From positions 31,110-95,109 of the forward strand of contig NZ_QGHD01000004.1 in the NCBI RefSeq assembly GCF_003148885.1: a stretch of 64,000 bases of DNA, read 5' to 3'. The stretch is from Hallerella porci. GTDB lineage: Bacteria; Fibrobacterota; Fibrobacteria; Fibrobacterales; Fibrobacteraceae. Under the pieces are notes generated by a model. The model was not told where the DNA came from, searched no databases, and worked only from the letters and a program-made list of their open reading frames with translations. Positions 32,480 to 41,533 of this stretch are shown here, piece by piece. Position 1 is the first letter of the stretch; each line of letters begins with the position of its first letter. Made by a program: the position numbers and the translations under genes.

Positions 32480-33166
32480 TTAAAATTCGTAGAAGACTTT
32501 TCCACCGATTTCGATGTTATGATGCCAAAGCGTTTCCGAAAGGCTGTTATATCCTTCGGAATCCGTACTCACGCTGCGAATAAACATCGGCCGATAACGC
32601 AAGGCGATGTCCATACCGAACGGGCGAATTTTGTAACGCATATTCGCCGAAAGTGCAAATCCGTTCGCCGCAAAAACAGCCGCTTCGCGGAATTCGCCCG
32701 AATATTTGTCTTCGGCGATTGCTGCGCTGTGCACCGACAACCGCGAAAAAGAATAGCCTAAACCCGGACCCACTTGAAAGTCTTCTTTCCAGAAGAAATA
32801 GTAGCGATATTCCGCAGCAAAACGCCAATAGTTCGCATCATTTCCCGTTTCGTATTCCGAGCCTTTGCCGTAACTCACATCGATATTCCACATTCCGAAA
32901 GAAACCGCAATCGTGTGCTGATTAAAATTCACACCGATTTCAGCTAACGGAAGCGGAAACGATCCGATGTCCGGCAGAAATATTCCGCGATTGCTTTCCT
33001 TGTCCGAACGAATAAATCCTTTTCCGTCCAAATCACCGCCCACCGAAAGCGACGCATCAATTCCGAGAGCGACAAAATAACTGCGATGCCAAATCACGCG
33101 ATCGTGACCCGCCGCAAAACTAAGAGACGCCAGGAAGAAAACGAGAATCCAGGAAAGCTTGCGCAT
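32480..33166 (-). CDS. secreted outer-membrane beta-barrel-like protein
   Basis: A 228-residue protein with a signal peptide (MRKLSWILVFFLASLSFAAG). The mature part alternates aromatic/hydrophobic residues in short strands (YWRFAAEYRYYFFWKEDFQVG; FALSANMRYKIRPFGMDIALRY) and ends in Phe (VFYEF), the usual signature of an outer-membrane barrel. No specific family recognised. It lies eight bases after nadA on the same strand. Confidence 0.7.
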   Translation of the reverse strand: MRKLSWILVFFLASLSFAAGHDRVIWHRSYFVALGIDASLSVGGDLDGKGFIRSDKESNRGIFLPDIGSFPLPLAEIGVNFNQHTIAVSFGMWNIDVSYGKGSEYETGNDANYWRFAAEYRYYFFWKEDFQVGPGLGYSFSRLSVHSAAIAEDKYSGEFREAAVFAANGFALSANMRYKIRPFGMDIALRYRPMFIRSVSTDSEGYNSLSETLWHHNIEIGGKVFYEF

Positions 33167-33174
33167 AATGCCTC

Positions 33175-34191
33175 TTACATCGCAGCGTAGCGGAACATTT
33201 CGTCAATGCAATGTCTTGCGCGATTCATCACATCGGTGTCTAATTCCACCTTCGCCGCTTTCTCCGGATGGCGAAGCGTTTCCAGAATATTTTCGAGCGA
33301 ATTCGACTTCATGTATTTGCACATGCTGCAGCTACCGATGAACGATTTCTGCGGGAATTCATATTGCATCCGCGCATTCAAACCGCATTCGGTCAAAAGC
33401 AAGAACGGCGTTTTTTCGGGCTGATCTTTGATATACTTGACCATTTGTCCTGTACTGCCGACGAAATCGCTGAGAAGAGCGACTCCCGGATGACATTCCG
33501 GATGGCTCACCACGCGTAAACCCGGATTCTGTTCGCGGAAGAAACGAATCAATTCAGGATCGTATTTTTCGTGCACATAGCAGCAGCCCGAATACAGCAC
33601 AATTTCTTTGTGAATGCCTTTTTGCTGAAGCGCTTCTTGTAAATTTTTTCCCATCAACTGATCGGGAACGAAGACAATTTTATCGTTCGGCAAGCTCGAA
33701 ATGATTTTGTAAACATTCGAACTCGTCACGCATACATCGCATTCTGCCTTCACATCGGCAGTCGTGTTAATGTAGCATGCAAAAGTATGATTCGGATATT
33801 TCTTGCGCAATTCGCGCACATCGTTTCCGGTAATACTATCCGCAAGGCTACAGCCCGAAAGCGGTCCCGGAATCAAAACATCTTTATTCGGATTTAAAAT
33901 TTTCGCCGTTTCGCCCATAAAACGAACCGCAGCAAAAACAATCGTATCCGCTTGGACTTTCGTCGCATCTTGACTCAGCTTAAAACTGTCGCCATCGTAA
34001 TCGGCAACGCCGAGGATAATTTCTGGCGCCACATAACTGTGAGCGAGAATCACCGCATTACGTTCTTTTTTCAGTTCATTGATTTCGTTAATCACCGGAA
34101 TCAATTTCTTGCAATACTCCATCGTATAATTGCAGAGAACAGTGCCCGGTTGAACGGATTTGAGTCTGTCGAAAAGTTCTTGCGCTGTCAT
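33175..34191 (-). CDS. nadA: quinolinate synthase
   Basis: A 338-residue NadA, condensing iminoaspartate and dihydroxyacetone phosphate in NAD synthesis with a [4Fe-4S] cluster. Family segments are clear: ERNAVILAHSYVAPEI, GPLSGCSLADS, HPECHPGV, LLLTECGLNARM and FIGSCSMCKYMK, supplying candidate cluster cysteines. No nadB or nadC neighbour in the window. Probably transcribed with the barrel-like gene downstream. Confidence 0.95.
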   Translation of the reverse strand: MTAQELFDRLKSVQPGTVLCNYTMEYCKKLIPVINEINELKKERNAVILAHSYVAPEIILGVADYDGDSFKLSQDATKVQADTIVFAAVRFMGETAKILNPNKDVLIPGPLSGCSLADSITGNDVRELRKKYPNHTFACYINTTADVKAECDVCVTSSNVYKIISSLPNDKIVFVPDQLMGKNLQEALQQKGIHKEIVLYSGCCYVHEKYDPELIRFFREQNPGLRVVSHPECHPGVALLSDFVGSTGQMVKYIKDQPEKTPFLLLTECGLNARMQYEFPQKSFIGSCSMCKYMKSNSLENILETLRHPEKAAKVELDTDVMNRARHCIDEMFRYAAM

Positions 34192-34246
34192 AGTTTTCCC
34201 AATTTAAAAAATCTCACTCTACCGCACCACCCCAAAGCCGCAGCAA

Positions 34247-34738
34247 TTACTCGTAAATTTTGCTCACCGTCGCCACAGCCTGCGACGCAATTCCTTCGCC
34301 GCGTCCCGTGAACCCGAGCTTTTCACTCGTACTCGCCTTCACGCCGATGCGTTCCACCGGAACTTGGAGCACGCGCGCGATATTCGCCTTCATCTGTTCC
34401 CGATGCGGATTCACCTTCGGCCGTTCGCAAATCACAACGCTATCGACGCTCTCAATTTTGCAGCCCGCCTTCACCACTTCTTCGCGGACGCGCGAAAGCA
34501 AAACCAAACTGTCCGCATTCAAAAACGCCGGATCCGTATCCGGAAAATACGTGCCGATATCGCCGAGCCCCGCTGCGCCCAAAAGCGCATCGCTAATCGC
34601 GTGCAAAAGAACATCGGCATCGCTGTGCCCGAGCAAACCTTTTTCATACGGAATATCAACGCCGCCGATAATGCATTTGCGGCCTTCGACCAATTTGTGA
34701 ACGTCAAAACCGATACCAGAACGAAATACTTTTTCCAT
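34247..34738 (-). CDS. ispF: 2-C-methyl-D-erythritol 2,4-cyclodiphosphate synthase
   Basis: A 163-residue IspF of the MEP isoprenoid pathway. Motifs: [10 protein letters not shown] with zinc ligands Asp and His, [27 protein letters not shown] (quoted in part), [10 protein letters not shown] and [16 protein letters not shown]. The open frame continues 69 codons upstream through hairpin-rich non-coding sequence. The family N-terminus begins at the ATG at 34738, which I chose. Confidence 0.93.
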   Translation of the reverse strand: MEKVFRSGIGFDVHKLVEGRKCIIGGVDIPYEKGLLGHSDADVLLHAISDALLGAAGLGDIGTYFPDTDPAFLNADSLVLLSRVREEVVKAGCKIESVDSVVICERPKVNPHREQMKANIARVLQVPVERIGVKASTSEKLGFTGRGEGIASQAVATVSKIYE

Positions 34739-34916
34739 GCTCCAAATATAACTATTCCCGATTTTTTCTCGGGCGTTCCGGCGCAATGCGCCGGCGCTCC
34801 TTTGCGGTATAATTTTCGTCGCTACTCGCGACGAAAATTTCCGTTCAGCTTTGGCGACGCTTCGCCTCGCCAAATCCGAACCCATCCGGGCGAAAGCAGC
34901 TAACGCACCGCAAAAG
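34739..34916. repeat. cluster of three hairpins upstream of ispF
   Basis: Three perfect or near-perfect stems: CCGGCGCA-A-TGCGCCGG (34778-34794), a 12-bp stem AATTTTCGTCGC/GCGACGAAAATT with a TACTC loop (34811-34839), and TTTGGCGA/TCGCCAAA around 34850-34874. The last resembles the GC hairpin near 3.65 kb, which is also followed by CCAAAT. No gene seen. Confidence 0.7.
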
Positions 34917-34942
34917 AAAAACACCGCGAGCGCGGTGTTTTT
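34917..34942. terminator. hairpin ACACCGCG/CGCGGTGT
   Basis: Eight-bp stem with AG loop, A-run before and T-run after. It is the first of two stacked terminators beyond the end of the nuo operon. Confidence 0.85.
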
Positions 34943-34950
34943 CAAAAAAT

Positions 34951-34977
34951 TTTCAGCCGCTCTTCGAGCGGCTGAAA
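34951..34977. terminator. terminator of the nuo operon
   Basis: Twelve-bp stem TTTCAGCCGCTC/GAGCGGCTGAAA with a TTC loop, 13 bases beyond the nuoN stop. The AAAATT flank reads as a T-rich tail on the minus strand. Confidence 0.88.
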
Positions 34978-34989
34978 TTTCAACTTCAA

Positions 34990-36387
34990 TTACATCGATG
35001 TCACCGGGATAAGCATCGGAAGCACCGCTAACGAAATAAGCGAAAGCGCTGCTATCACAATCCCGAAGCGAAGCAAGAACTTCGTCGAATCGCTAAGCGC
35101 ATTGCAACCGCAGCACTTGCATTCTCCTGCCGGCGCAAAAATCGCAATCGCCACGCGCAAATAATAATACATCGCGATAATCGAAAGCACAAAGCCAAAC
35201 GCCGCAAGAGCGATATAACCCGTCTTCACCACGCCGGTAAAAAGTGCGAACTTCGCGAGGAATCCCGAAAGCGGCGGAAGTCCCGCAAGGCTTGCAAGGC
35301 AAATCACCGCCGCAATTCCTTCTAACGGATGACGACGGCCGCGACCGCGGATATCGTCCAAGTTTTCTTTCGCATCGCCCTTTCCGCTAAAAGCCGAAAT
35401 CGCAGCGAGAGCGCCCGACGAAGCAATCGCATAAGTGATGAGGAAGTAATACATCGTGCTCAAATCTTTCATCAAAAGACCGAGAACGATAAAGCCCGCA
35501 TTCATCACCGCCGAGAAAGCAAAAATTCGACGAATGGACTTTTGCACAATTCCCGAGAATGCGCCGATGACCATCGAAAGAATCGCCACTGTAATAATCA
35601 CCGGAGCGAGTTTTTCAAAGCCCGAACGCATCCAAAGTGCACCGAGAGCAGCCAAAGCGCCGACCTTAATGACTGCAGCCATAAAGCCCGTCACCGCAAC
35701 CGATGCGCCGGTGTAAACGTCAGCCACCCAGAAATGAACCGGAGCTGCGCCCGCCTTAAAGAGAAGCGCAAACGCCGAAATCAAAACGCCGAGAGAATAC
35801 AAACTTTCGCGACCTGCGAGAACTTTACCGTCAAAGTGCGTCGTTCCCGTTGCCCCGTAAACAAGCGCCATCCCGTAAAGGAAAAGAACGCTGAACACAG
35901 CACCCGTCACAAAATATTTGAAAGTCGCTTCATTCGCATTGCGATCTTTGCGGCGCAAGCCGACCAAGCCGTAAACCGGATAAGCCGCGAGTTCCATGCC
36001 GATAAAGAGCGGAAGGAAATCCACCGACTGCACCATAATCATGACGCCAACAGTCGCGAGAAGAGTCAGGCCATACGGTTCTCCTGCGGGGAATTTTTCG
36101 CGGGCAAGAGTCACTTGCAAACCGCCAATTCCGAGGAAAGCGCAAAGCAAAACCGCTCCGAGAAGGACGAGGCGAATCACATCCAATTCCAAGAGGCCAA
36201 AAATAGAACCCGCATCCAATCTCACAAAGTGCAGTGAAATCGCTGACAAGAATAAGAATGTGCTCGCAATCCACGGAATCACTTTCTGCTTATTTTTGTC
36301 CGCAATGAAAGGTTCCGTTGCAATGCAAATCATCGCTCCGAGAGCAACGATTACAATCGGCAGGAGATTCATAAAACTAGCGGTCAT
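34990..36387 (-). CDS. nuoN: NADH-quinone oxidoreductase subunit N
   Basis: A 465-residue antiporter-like membrane subunit of complex I with about 14 hydrophobic helices. Landmarks: [20 protein letters not shown] with the proton-pathway Glu, [19 protein letters not shown] and [18 protein letters not shown] Cys pair (CKCCGC, near residue 425) sits in a loop near the C-terminus, unusual for NuoN. Last gene of the operon; its start overlaps the nuoM end by 11 bases. Confidence 0.94.
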   Translation of the reverse strand: MTASFMNLLPIVIVALGAMICIATEPFIADKNKQKVIPWIASTFLFLSAISLHFVRLDAGSIFGLLELDVIRLVLLGAVLLCAFLGIGGLQVTLAREKFPAGEPYGLTLLATVGVMIMVQSVDFLPLFIGMELAAYPVYGLVGLRRKDRNANEATFKYFVTGAVFSVLFLYGMALVYGATGTTHFDGKVLAGRESLYSLGVLISAFALLFKAGAAPVHFWVADVYTGASVAVTGFMAAVIKVGALAALGALWMRSGFEKLAPVIITVAILSMVIGAFSGIVQKSIRRIFAFSAVMNAGFIVLGLLMKDLSTMYYFLITYAIASSGALAAISAFSGKGDAKENLDDIRGRGRRHPLEGIAAVICLASLAGLPPLSGFLAKFALFTGVVKTGYIALAAFGFVLSIIAMYYYLRVAIAIFAPAGECKCCGCNALSDSTKFLLRFGIVIAALSLISLAVLPMLIPVTSM

Positions 36388-38149
36388 TTTGAGCCTCCAC
36401 TTTTTCTGTATTCACTTCTGCAGATTCTGCAGAAAATTGACTTTTAATCGTCTGAAGCGCTGTCCAAGCCGAATCCGCATAAGCTTTGGCTTTTTCGTTT
36501 GCCGTCGCCGAATCTGCCATCCATTCTGGGTGGAGAGAAAGCGCAGCTTTTGCAAAGAATTCTTTCATCTGCAGCGAATCTTCGGCATTGAAATTTTCCA
36601 TCGAAGCTTGCGCTTCGGCGCTTGCTTGTGCTAATTCAACAATTTTCTGCTGTTCAATCGAGTCCGAATTTTCGGCGGCAGCAACTGCAGCGTCAATATT
36701 TTCCGCTCTTTCTTCAGCGAGGTCACTCGTATAATCCATCGTGCTCGTAATCGGCTGCGGATGCACACCGAAGACGATTAAAAGAAGGAGAAGCGGCGCC
36801 GTAGCCACGGCATCGGAAATCGGGAAACGGAGTTTTTGCAAATCTTCCGAAACTTCACCCGGAACACCGAAGAGAACTTTCTGGATGAGCTTTAACATAT
36901 AAACGCCGGTAAGGATGACGCAAAGTCCCGCGAGAATGGCGGCAAATTTGCAAACTCCCCAAAGTCCGAGAAGGACGAGGAATTCGCCGACAAAGCCAGC
37001 CGACCCCGGAATCGCAATAGCGAGAACGCTTGCAATTCCAAAGAAGAACGCAAACGCCGGATTGCGAGAAGCAAGGCCGCCCATCTTATCCAACATGCGA
37101 TGGCCTGTAAAGCGTTCTGCAGAACCCGAAAGGATGAAGAGCGCCGAAGCCGAAAGGCCGTGACCGACGAGCAAAACGAGAAGCGCTGGGAACACATCCA
37201 CCGAAAGGGTGAAAACTCCCGCGATGGCTAAGCCCAAATGGCTCATCGAGCTAAACGCGAGAAGCTTTTTCATATCCTTCGCGCGCATCGCCATAAACGC
37301 ACCGTAAAGTGCCGTGACTAAGCCGAGGCTCACCATCAAAGTCGCATTCTTAAAGGAAACCGCCGGGAAAATGGCGAGAACCCAGAAATAGAATCCGTAA
37401 ACACCAGCCTTCGACATCGAACCGGTGAGAATTGCGCTCAATCCAGCCGGAGCTTCTGCGTAGGTCTGTGCCTGCCAACCGTGCAATGGGAAAAGCGGAG
37501 TCTTTACCCAGAATGCGATAGCAAAGCACCAAAAGAGAATCGTCTGCGTCGATTCGGGCAAGTTCTGCGCCGCTTGAGCGAGCGGAATGATATGCGATGT
37601 TCCAGCAAGGGTAATCAAATACCAAAGGGCAACCGCCATCGGAGCCGAACCGATGAGAGTGTAAAGCGCAAAATTTAACGCAGCCGCACGACGTTCTGCA
37701 CCGCCATAAAAACCGATGAGAATTGCCGCCGGGAGCACGAGCGCTTCGAAGAAGAAGAAGAAAAGAACCGCATCAATCGAAAGGAAAGTTCCGTTCAATG
37801 CGCCGAGCAAAGTGAAAAGTCCAATCGCATAATTGCGGTAATTATTTCCCGCCGTTTTGCGTGCGCTAATCAAAGCCGCAAGCGTAATGATGTTTGTCAG
37901 GAACACCATCCATGCGGAGAATCCGTTCACCGAGAACGCAAGGGTTACCGAGACATCAGTTCCCGGAATGCTGAACCAGTAAAACGGAGTCGTATTATAA
38001 TTGCCCGAAACGAGAAGCGAAAGACCCGAAAGGAAGAAAATGGAAGAGAGAATTACCGCTAAGCGAGAAGCCGAACGGGAATCTTTTCCGGATGCCGCAA
38101 CCATAAGAAGTGCGGCGAGGAACGGGGCAAATACCAAGAAGTATAACAT
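36377..38149 (-). CDS. nuoM: NADH-quinone oxidoreductase subunit M with long C-terminal tail
   Basis: A 590-residue NuoM, one of the three antiporter-like proton-pumping subunits. The core has FFFFEALVLPAAILIGFYGG (pathway Glu) and WVKTPLFPLHGWQAQTYAEAP. Family members end near 500 residues. Here about 110 hydrophilic, Ala/Glu/Ser-rich residues follow the last helix, predicted helical and rich in acidic residues (QASAEAQASMENFNAEDSL). The tail has no membrane segment. It overlaps nuoN, and its start shares a base with the nuoL stop. Confidence 0.93.
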   Translation of the reverse strand: MLYFLVFAPFLAALLMVAASGKDSRSASRLAVILSSIFFLSGLSLLVSGNYNTTPFYWFSIPGTDVSVTLAFSVNGFSAWMVFLTNIITLAALISARKTAGNNYRNYAIGLFTLLGALNGTFLSIDAVLFFFFFEALVLPAAILIGFYGGAERRAAALNFALYTLIGSAPMAVALWYLITLAGTSHIIPLAQAAQNLPESTQTILFWCFAIAFWVKTPLFPLHGWQAQTYAEAPAGLSAILTGSMSKAGVYGFYFWVLAIFPAVSFKNATLMVSLGLVTALYGAFMAMRAKDMKKLLAFSSMSHLGLAIAGVFTLSVDVFPALLVLLVGHGLSASALFILSGSAERFTGHRMLDKMGGLASRNPAFAFFFGIASVLAIAIPGSAGFVGEFLVLLGLWGVCKFAAILAGLCVILTGVYMLKLIQKVLFGVPGEVSEDLQKLRFPISDAVATAPLLLLLIVFGVHPQPITSTMDYTSDLAEERAENIDAAVAAAENSDSIEQQKIVELAQASAEAQASMENFNAEDSLQMKEFFAKAALSLHPEWMADSATANEKAKAYADSAWTALQTIKSQFSAESAEVNTEKVEAQNDR

Positions 38150-40107
38150 TAGAAGAGCCCTCCGCAGAGATAGAGCGCGATAACGATAATCGCCATGCCC
38201 GCGATGCTTAAGCCCACCTGCAGGCGAATTTTACGCACCTGAAGGTTCCGAACGCCATCCCCCACAATAAAGAGGATCGAGCAAATCATCCATTGCAAAA
38301 TCTGAATGAATTTGTCTACGATAACATCGACAATCCATGCGATGATTTCAAATGCTCGGATAATGACATTGTGAACGCAGTCGAAGAAGAATGTCCACGT
38401 AGCAGCACCGCCGAGAGGAGCCGCCGATTCGTTCTTTTTGACTTCGGGAATACGCTTGCGGGTAAAGATTTCGTAGCCGACGACTGCGCCGACGACTGCA
38501 GCGAGAGTTCCGAGAATTGCAAAGACGAGAACGGAAGGATCTTCACCGTGTTCCGGGCGAATGAACGCCGCGAGATTTTGCGCCCAGCTCACCGCCGGAG
38601 CAATCCACTGTTCAAACCAATTTGCACCCGAAACGAAGACGTTCCAAACGTAACCCGAGAAAGCCGAACCGATTGCGAGCACAACCATCGGGAAAGTCAT
38701 CGAAAGCGGAGCTTCGTGAATGTGCGATTCGGGGAGGTTTCCGCGGTATTTTCCGAGGAATACGAGAACCATTAAGCGGGTCATATAAATCGCCGTAATC
38801 ACCGCAGTCACAAGACCAACGCCATAGAAAATCGGACCAAATGTCGGCGAAGTTCCGAAGAGACGTTCGAGAATCAAATCTTTCGAGAAGAATCCCGAGA
38901 AGCCTGGGAAGCCGATAATTGCGAGGTAAGCGAAGAGCATCGTAATCGCAGTCACCGGAGTCTTCTTCAAAAGACCGCCCATCTTGCGCATATCTTGTTC
39001 ACCCGAAAGGGCGTGCATAATAGCGCCAGCGCCGAGGAAGAGAGTCGCCTTAAAGAATGCGTGAGTGAAAACGTGGAAAATCGAAACGTCAAATGCCGAA
39101 GCACCTGCCGCCATAAACATATAACCGAGTTGCGAGATCGTCGAATAAGCGAGAACTTTCTTGATGTCGTTCTGCAAAAGTCCTGCGACCGCAGCCCAGA
39201 AAGCGGTAGCCATTCCCACGATTGCAATAATCGTAAGAACTCCCGGAAGGATAACGAAAAGCGGAGAAAGACGTGCGACCAAATAAACGCCCGCAGTCAC
39301 CATCGTTGCCGCATGGATAAGAGCCGAAACCGGAGTCGGACCCGCCATCGCATCGGGGAGCCAAGTTAAAAGCGGAATTTGAGCGCTCTTTGCCGTGCAA
39401 GCCCAGAAGAAGAGAAGTCCAGCCGCCGTCAAAAGCGGAAGAGCTGTCACCACTAAATCCTGATTTGTAGCAGTCGTCAACCAAGCGATTAAATCGGTAT
39501 AGCTGAGCATCGCCGAACCGCCGACAGTCACCAAAATGACCATGCCGAGCAAGAATCCAACGTCGCCGACGCGGTTCACCATAAACGCTTTGTTTGCCGC
39601 TTTGCAATTATGCAAATCTTTATTCCAAAATCCGATGAGCAAGTAAGAGCAAAGTCCAACGCCTTCCCATCCGAGGAATGTAAGCAGCAAAGAATCCGAA
39701 AGAACGAGCACAATCATGCTGAAAAGGAACAAGTTCATGTACGCAAAGAAGCGGGCAAATCCGCGGTCTTTGTGCATATAACCTGTCGAATACAGAATGA
39801 TGAGAGTCGCAATTCCCGTGATGAAGAGAAGCATCGTCCGAGAAAGACCGTCAAAGAGGAATCCAAAATCCACCGAAAGTGCTGGCGTATGAATCCAGTT
39901 TCCGAGGGTTTCGTGGAGGCCTTCTTGCGGCATATTCCAAGCGAGATAACCAGTCGCGAGGAATGCGAGAAGCGGGAAAAGAACGCCGATATAGCCGACA
40001 AGACCTTCGTCCGGACCTTTTTCGCTATCCGAAGATGCGACAGAAATCAAGGCGAGAACGATGACGCCGATCAGCGGGAAAAGAGGGATAAGCCAAAGAG
40101 GAATCAT
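38149..40107 (-). CDS. nuoL: NADH-quinone oxidoreductase subunit L
   Basis: A 652-residue antiporter-like subunit with the long lateral C-terminal helix typical of NuoL. Signatures: LTFLGWEGVGLCSYLLIGFW, KSAQIPLLTWLPDAMAGPTP and HAATMVTAGVYLVAR. The membrane arm order L-M-N is standard. It follows nuoK by six bases. Confidence 0.95.
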   Translation of the reverse strand: MIPLWLIPLFPLIGVIVLALISVASSDSEKGPDEGLVGYIGVLFPLLAFLATGYLAWNMPQEGLHETLGNWIHTPALSVDFGFLFDGLSRTMLLFITGIATLIILYSTGYMHKDRGFARFFAYMNLFLFSMIVLVLSDSLLLTFLGWEGVGLCSYLLIGFWNKDLHNCKAANKAFMVNRVGDVGFLLGMVILVTVGGSAMLSYTDLIAWLTTATNQDLVVTALPLLTAAGLLFFWACTAKSAQIPLLTWLPDAMAGPTPVSALIHAATMVTAGVYLVARLSPLFVILPGVLTIIAIVGMATAFWAAVAGLLQNDIKKVLAYSTISQLGYMFMAAGASAFDVSIFHVFTHAFFKATLFLGAGAIMHALSGEQDMRKMGGLLKKTPVTAITMLFAYLAIIGFPGFSGFFSKDLILERLFGTSPTFGPIFYGVGLVTAVITAIYMTRLMVLVFLGKYRGNLPESHIHEAPLSMTFPMVVLAIGSAFSGYVWNVFVSGANWFEQWIAPAVSWAQNLAAFIRPEHGEDPSVLVFAILGTLAAVVGAVVGYEIFTRKRIPEVKKNESAAPLGGAATWTFFFDCVHNVIIRAFEIIAWIVDVIVDKFIQILQWMICSILFIVGDGVRNLQVRKIRLQVGLSIAGMAIIVIALYLCGGLF

Positions 40108-40113
40108 TTTCTG

Positions 40114-40422
40114 TTACCCCCTCATATTGGAATAATTGTCGATATCCGCGCTGTCCTGATTGCGGAACAGCAAAATCACGATGGCGAGGCCTACGCAAGC
40201 TTCTGCGGCGGCGACAGCAATCGTAAAGAGCGGAATGATTTGACCCGCAACGCTTTCTGCGCCTGCGAGAGTTTTCGAGAATCCGACAATGCTCAAGTTC
40301 ACTGCATTTAATGCAAGTTCTACGCCCATCAAGACGAAGAACACATTGCGACGGCAAAGAGCCGTAGCAATTCCGAGCGACAGAAGAACTAGCGCAAGAA
40401 TTTGAACGTAAATCGCCTGCAT
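40114..40422 (-). CDS. nuoK: NADH-quinone oxidoreductase subunit K
   Basis: A 102-residue subunit with three membrane helices. The two functionally important glutamates are visible in FVLMGVELALNAVNL and AVAAAEACVGLAIVI. The stop of nuoJ and start of nuoK share position 40422. Confidence 0.95.
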   Translation of the reverse strand: MQAIYVQILALVLLSLGIATALCRRNVFFVLMGVELALNAVNLSIVGFSKTLAGAESVAGQIIPLFTIAVAAAEACVGLAIVILLFRNQDSADIDNYSNMRG

Positions 40423-40967
40423 TAGTGAACCTCCTCAGACGTTTTAGTTTCCGGATCCGAAGCGATGCGCTTGCGAGCGAGAATCACCGCCGTCGCCATC
40501 GCCGAAAGCAGCACAAGTCCGATTGCAAGGAACAGCAGATAGTAGCCGTTCCCCGAAGCGCTCATATCAAAGAGAGTCTTCGAAGTGACATCGACCGATC
40601 CGCGAACCGCATTCGAATCAAATGAAATCGCAGAACGGCAAAGAGCAATCGCCGAAATGACCGCCATCGCAATCACCGAAAGCAAAACGAATAACGATGT
40701 TTTATCGAAGCGTTTTGTGTGATTATCGCGGGAACCGTTCAGCACAAAGATGATGAACATTAAAAGCATCATAATTGCGCCAGCGTAAACCATAATCTGC
40801 ACGACGCCGACGAACGGACTTCCGAGAAGTCCATAAATGCCAGCGAGAGAAAGCATCGTCGTAACCATTGCAATCGACGCATACAACGGATGCCGATTGA
40901 GCAAGATGCAAATAGAGCATCCTACGGCAACGACCGAAAGAATGATGAAATAAATGAGAGCGAGCAT
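40422..40967 (-). CDS. nuoJ: NADH-quinone oxidoreductase subunit J
   Basis: A 181-residue membrane subunit of five helices. VGVVQIMVYAGAIMMLLMFIIF is the conserved third helix (quoted in part: VQIMVYAGAIMML). Standard length. It overlaps neighbours by single bases, so the block I-J-K is tightly coupled. Confidence 0.94.
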   Translation of the reverse strand: MLALIYFIILSVVAVGCSICILLNRHPLYASIAMVTTMLSLAGIYGLLGSPFVGVVQIMVYAGAIMMLLMFIIFVLNGSRDNHTKRFDKTSLFVLLSVIAMAVISAIALCRSAISFDSNAVRGSVDVTSKTLFDMSASGNGYYLLFLAIGLVLLSAMATAVILARKRIASDPETKTSEEVH

Positions 40968-41533
40968 TATTTAACTTCTCCCCAGGCAGCGAGAGCCTGC
41001 TTGTTTTTCGTTCCACCAGGAGCCACTTGACTTTGCGGATCATCCGGATAATCCTTCGGATCCCAATTCGTCAAATCGTAAAGCGAGACGATAAAATCTT
41101 CGCGTTTGCGGTGCACAAAACTGGTTTCGCAAGTATCCATCCGAAGCGCATCTTGCGGACAAGCTTCAACGCAAAGCCCGCAGAAAATACACACAGAATG
41201 GTCGATGTCAAAACGCGCTGCGCGCTTTTCAATGCGTCCATCCGGAGATTGAGCCGCTTCAATGTAAATGCAATGAGCCGGGCACGCCGAAGCGCACATA
41301 AAGCACGCCACACAACGCGGAGTTCCGTCCGGGCGCACCATCATGCGGTGCTTTGCACGGTAATCCCGCGGAATATACGGTTTCACTTCGGGATAACCAG
41401 TCGTCGGCAACGTTTCGTAGCGGAAAAATCCGCGGAAGAAATGTTTAATCGTCGTGTAAAGACCGCGGAACGCTTCGAAAATATAAAGGCGTTCGATCCA
41501 GTTCATCGGCTTGTGTTTGACAACGCGAACCAT
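40967..41533 (-). CDS. nuoI: NADH-quinone oxidoreductase subunit I
   Basis: A 188-residue peripheral-arm subunit carrying clusters N6a and N6b. The two 8Fe ferredoxin motifs are CVACFMCASACP and CIFCGLCVEACP. It links the Q-module to the membrane. The N-terminal helix (YIFEAFRGLYTTIKHFF) is amphipathic, as usual. Its start is at the nuoH stop. Confidence 0.96.
   Translation of the reverse strand: MVRVVKHKPMNWIERLYIFEAFRGLYTTIKHFFRGFFRYETLPTTGYPEVKPYIPRDYRAKHRMMVRPDGTPRCVACFMCASACPAHCIYIEAAQSPDGRIEKRAARFDIDHSVCIFCGLCVEACPQDALRMDTCETSFVHRKREDFIVSLYDLTNWDPKDYPDDPQSQVAPGGTKNKQALAAWGEVK

Noticed and set aside
34739..34945. Upstream extension of the ispF frame by 69 residues
   Set aside because: It runs through three hairpins, and the IspF family N-terminus begins at 34738.
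35329..36634. Open frames opposite nuoN and nuoM (302 and 212 residues)
   Set aside because: Antisense shadows rich in Arg, His and Lys, over well-conserved membrane subunit genes.
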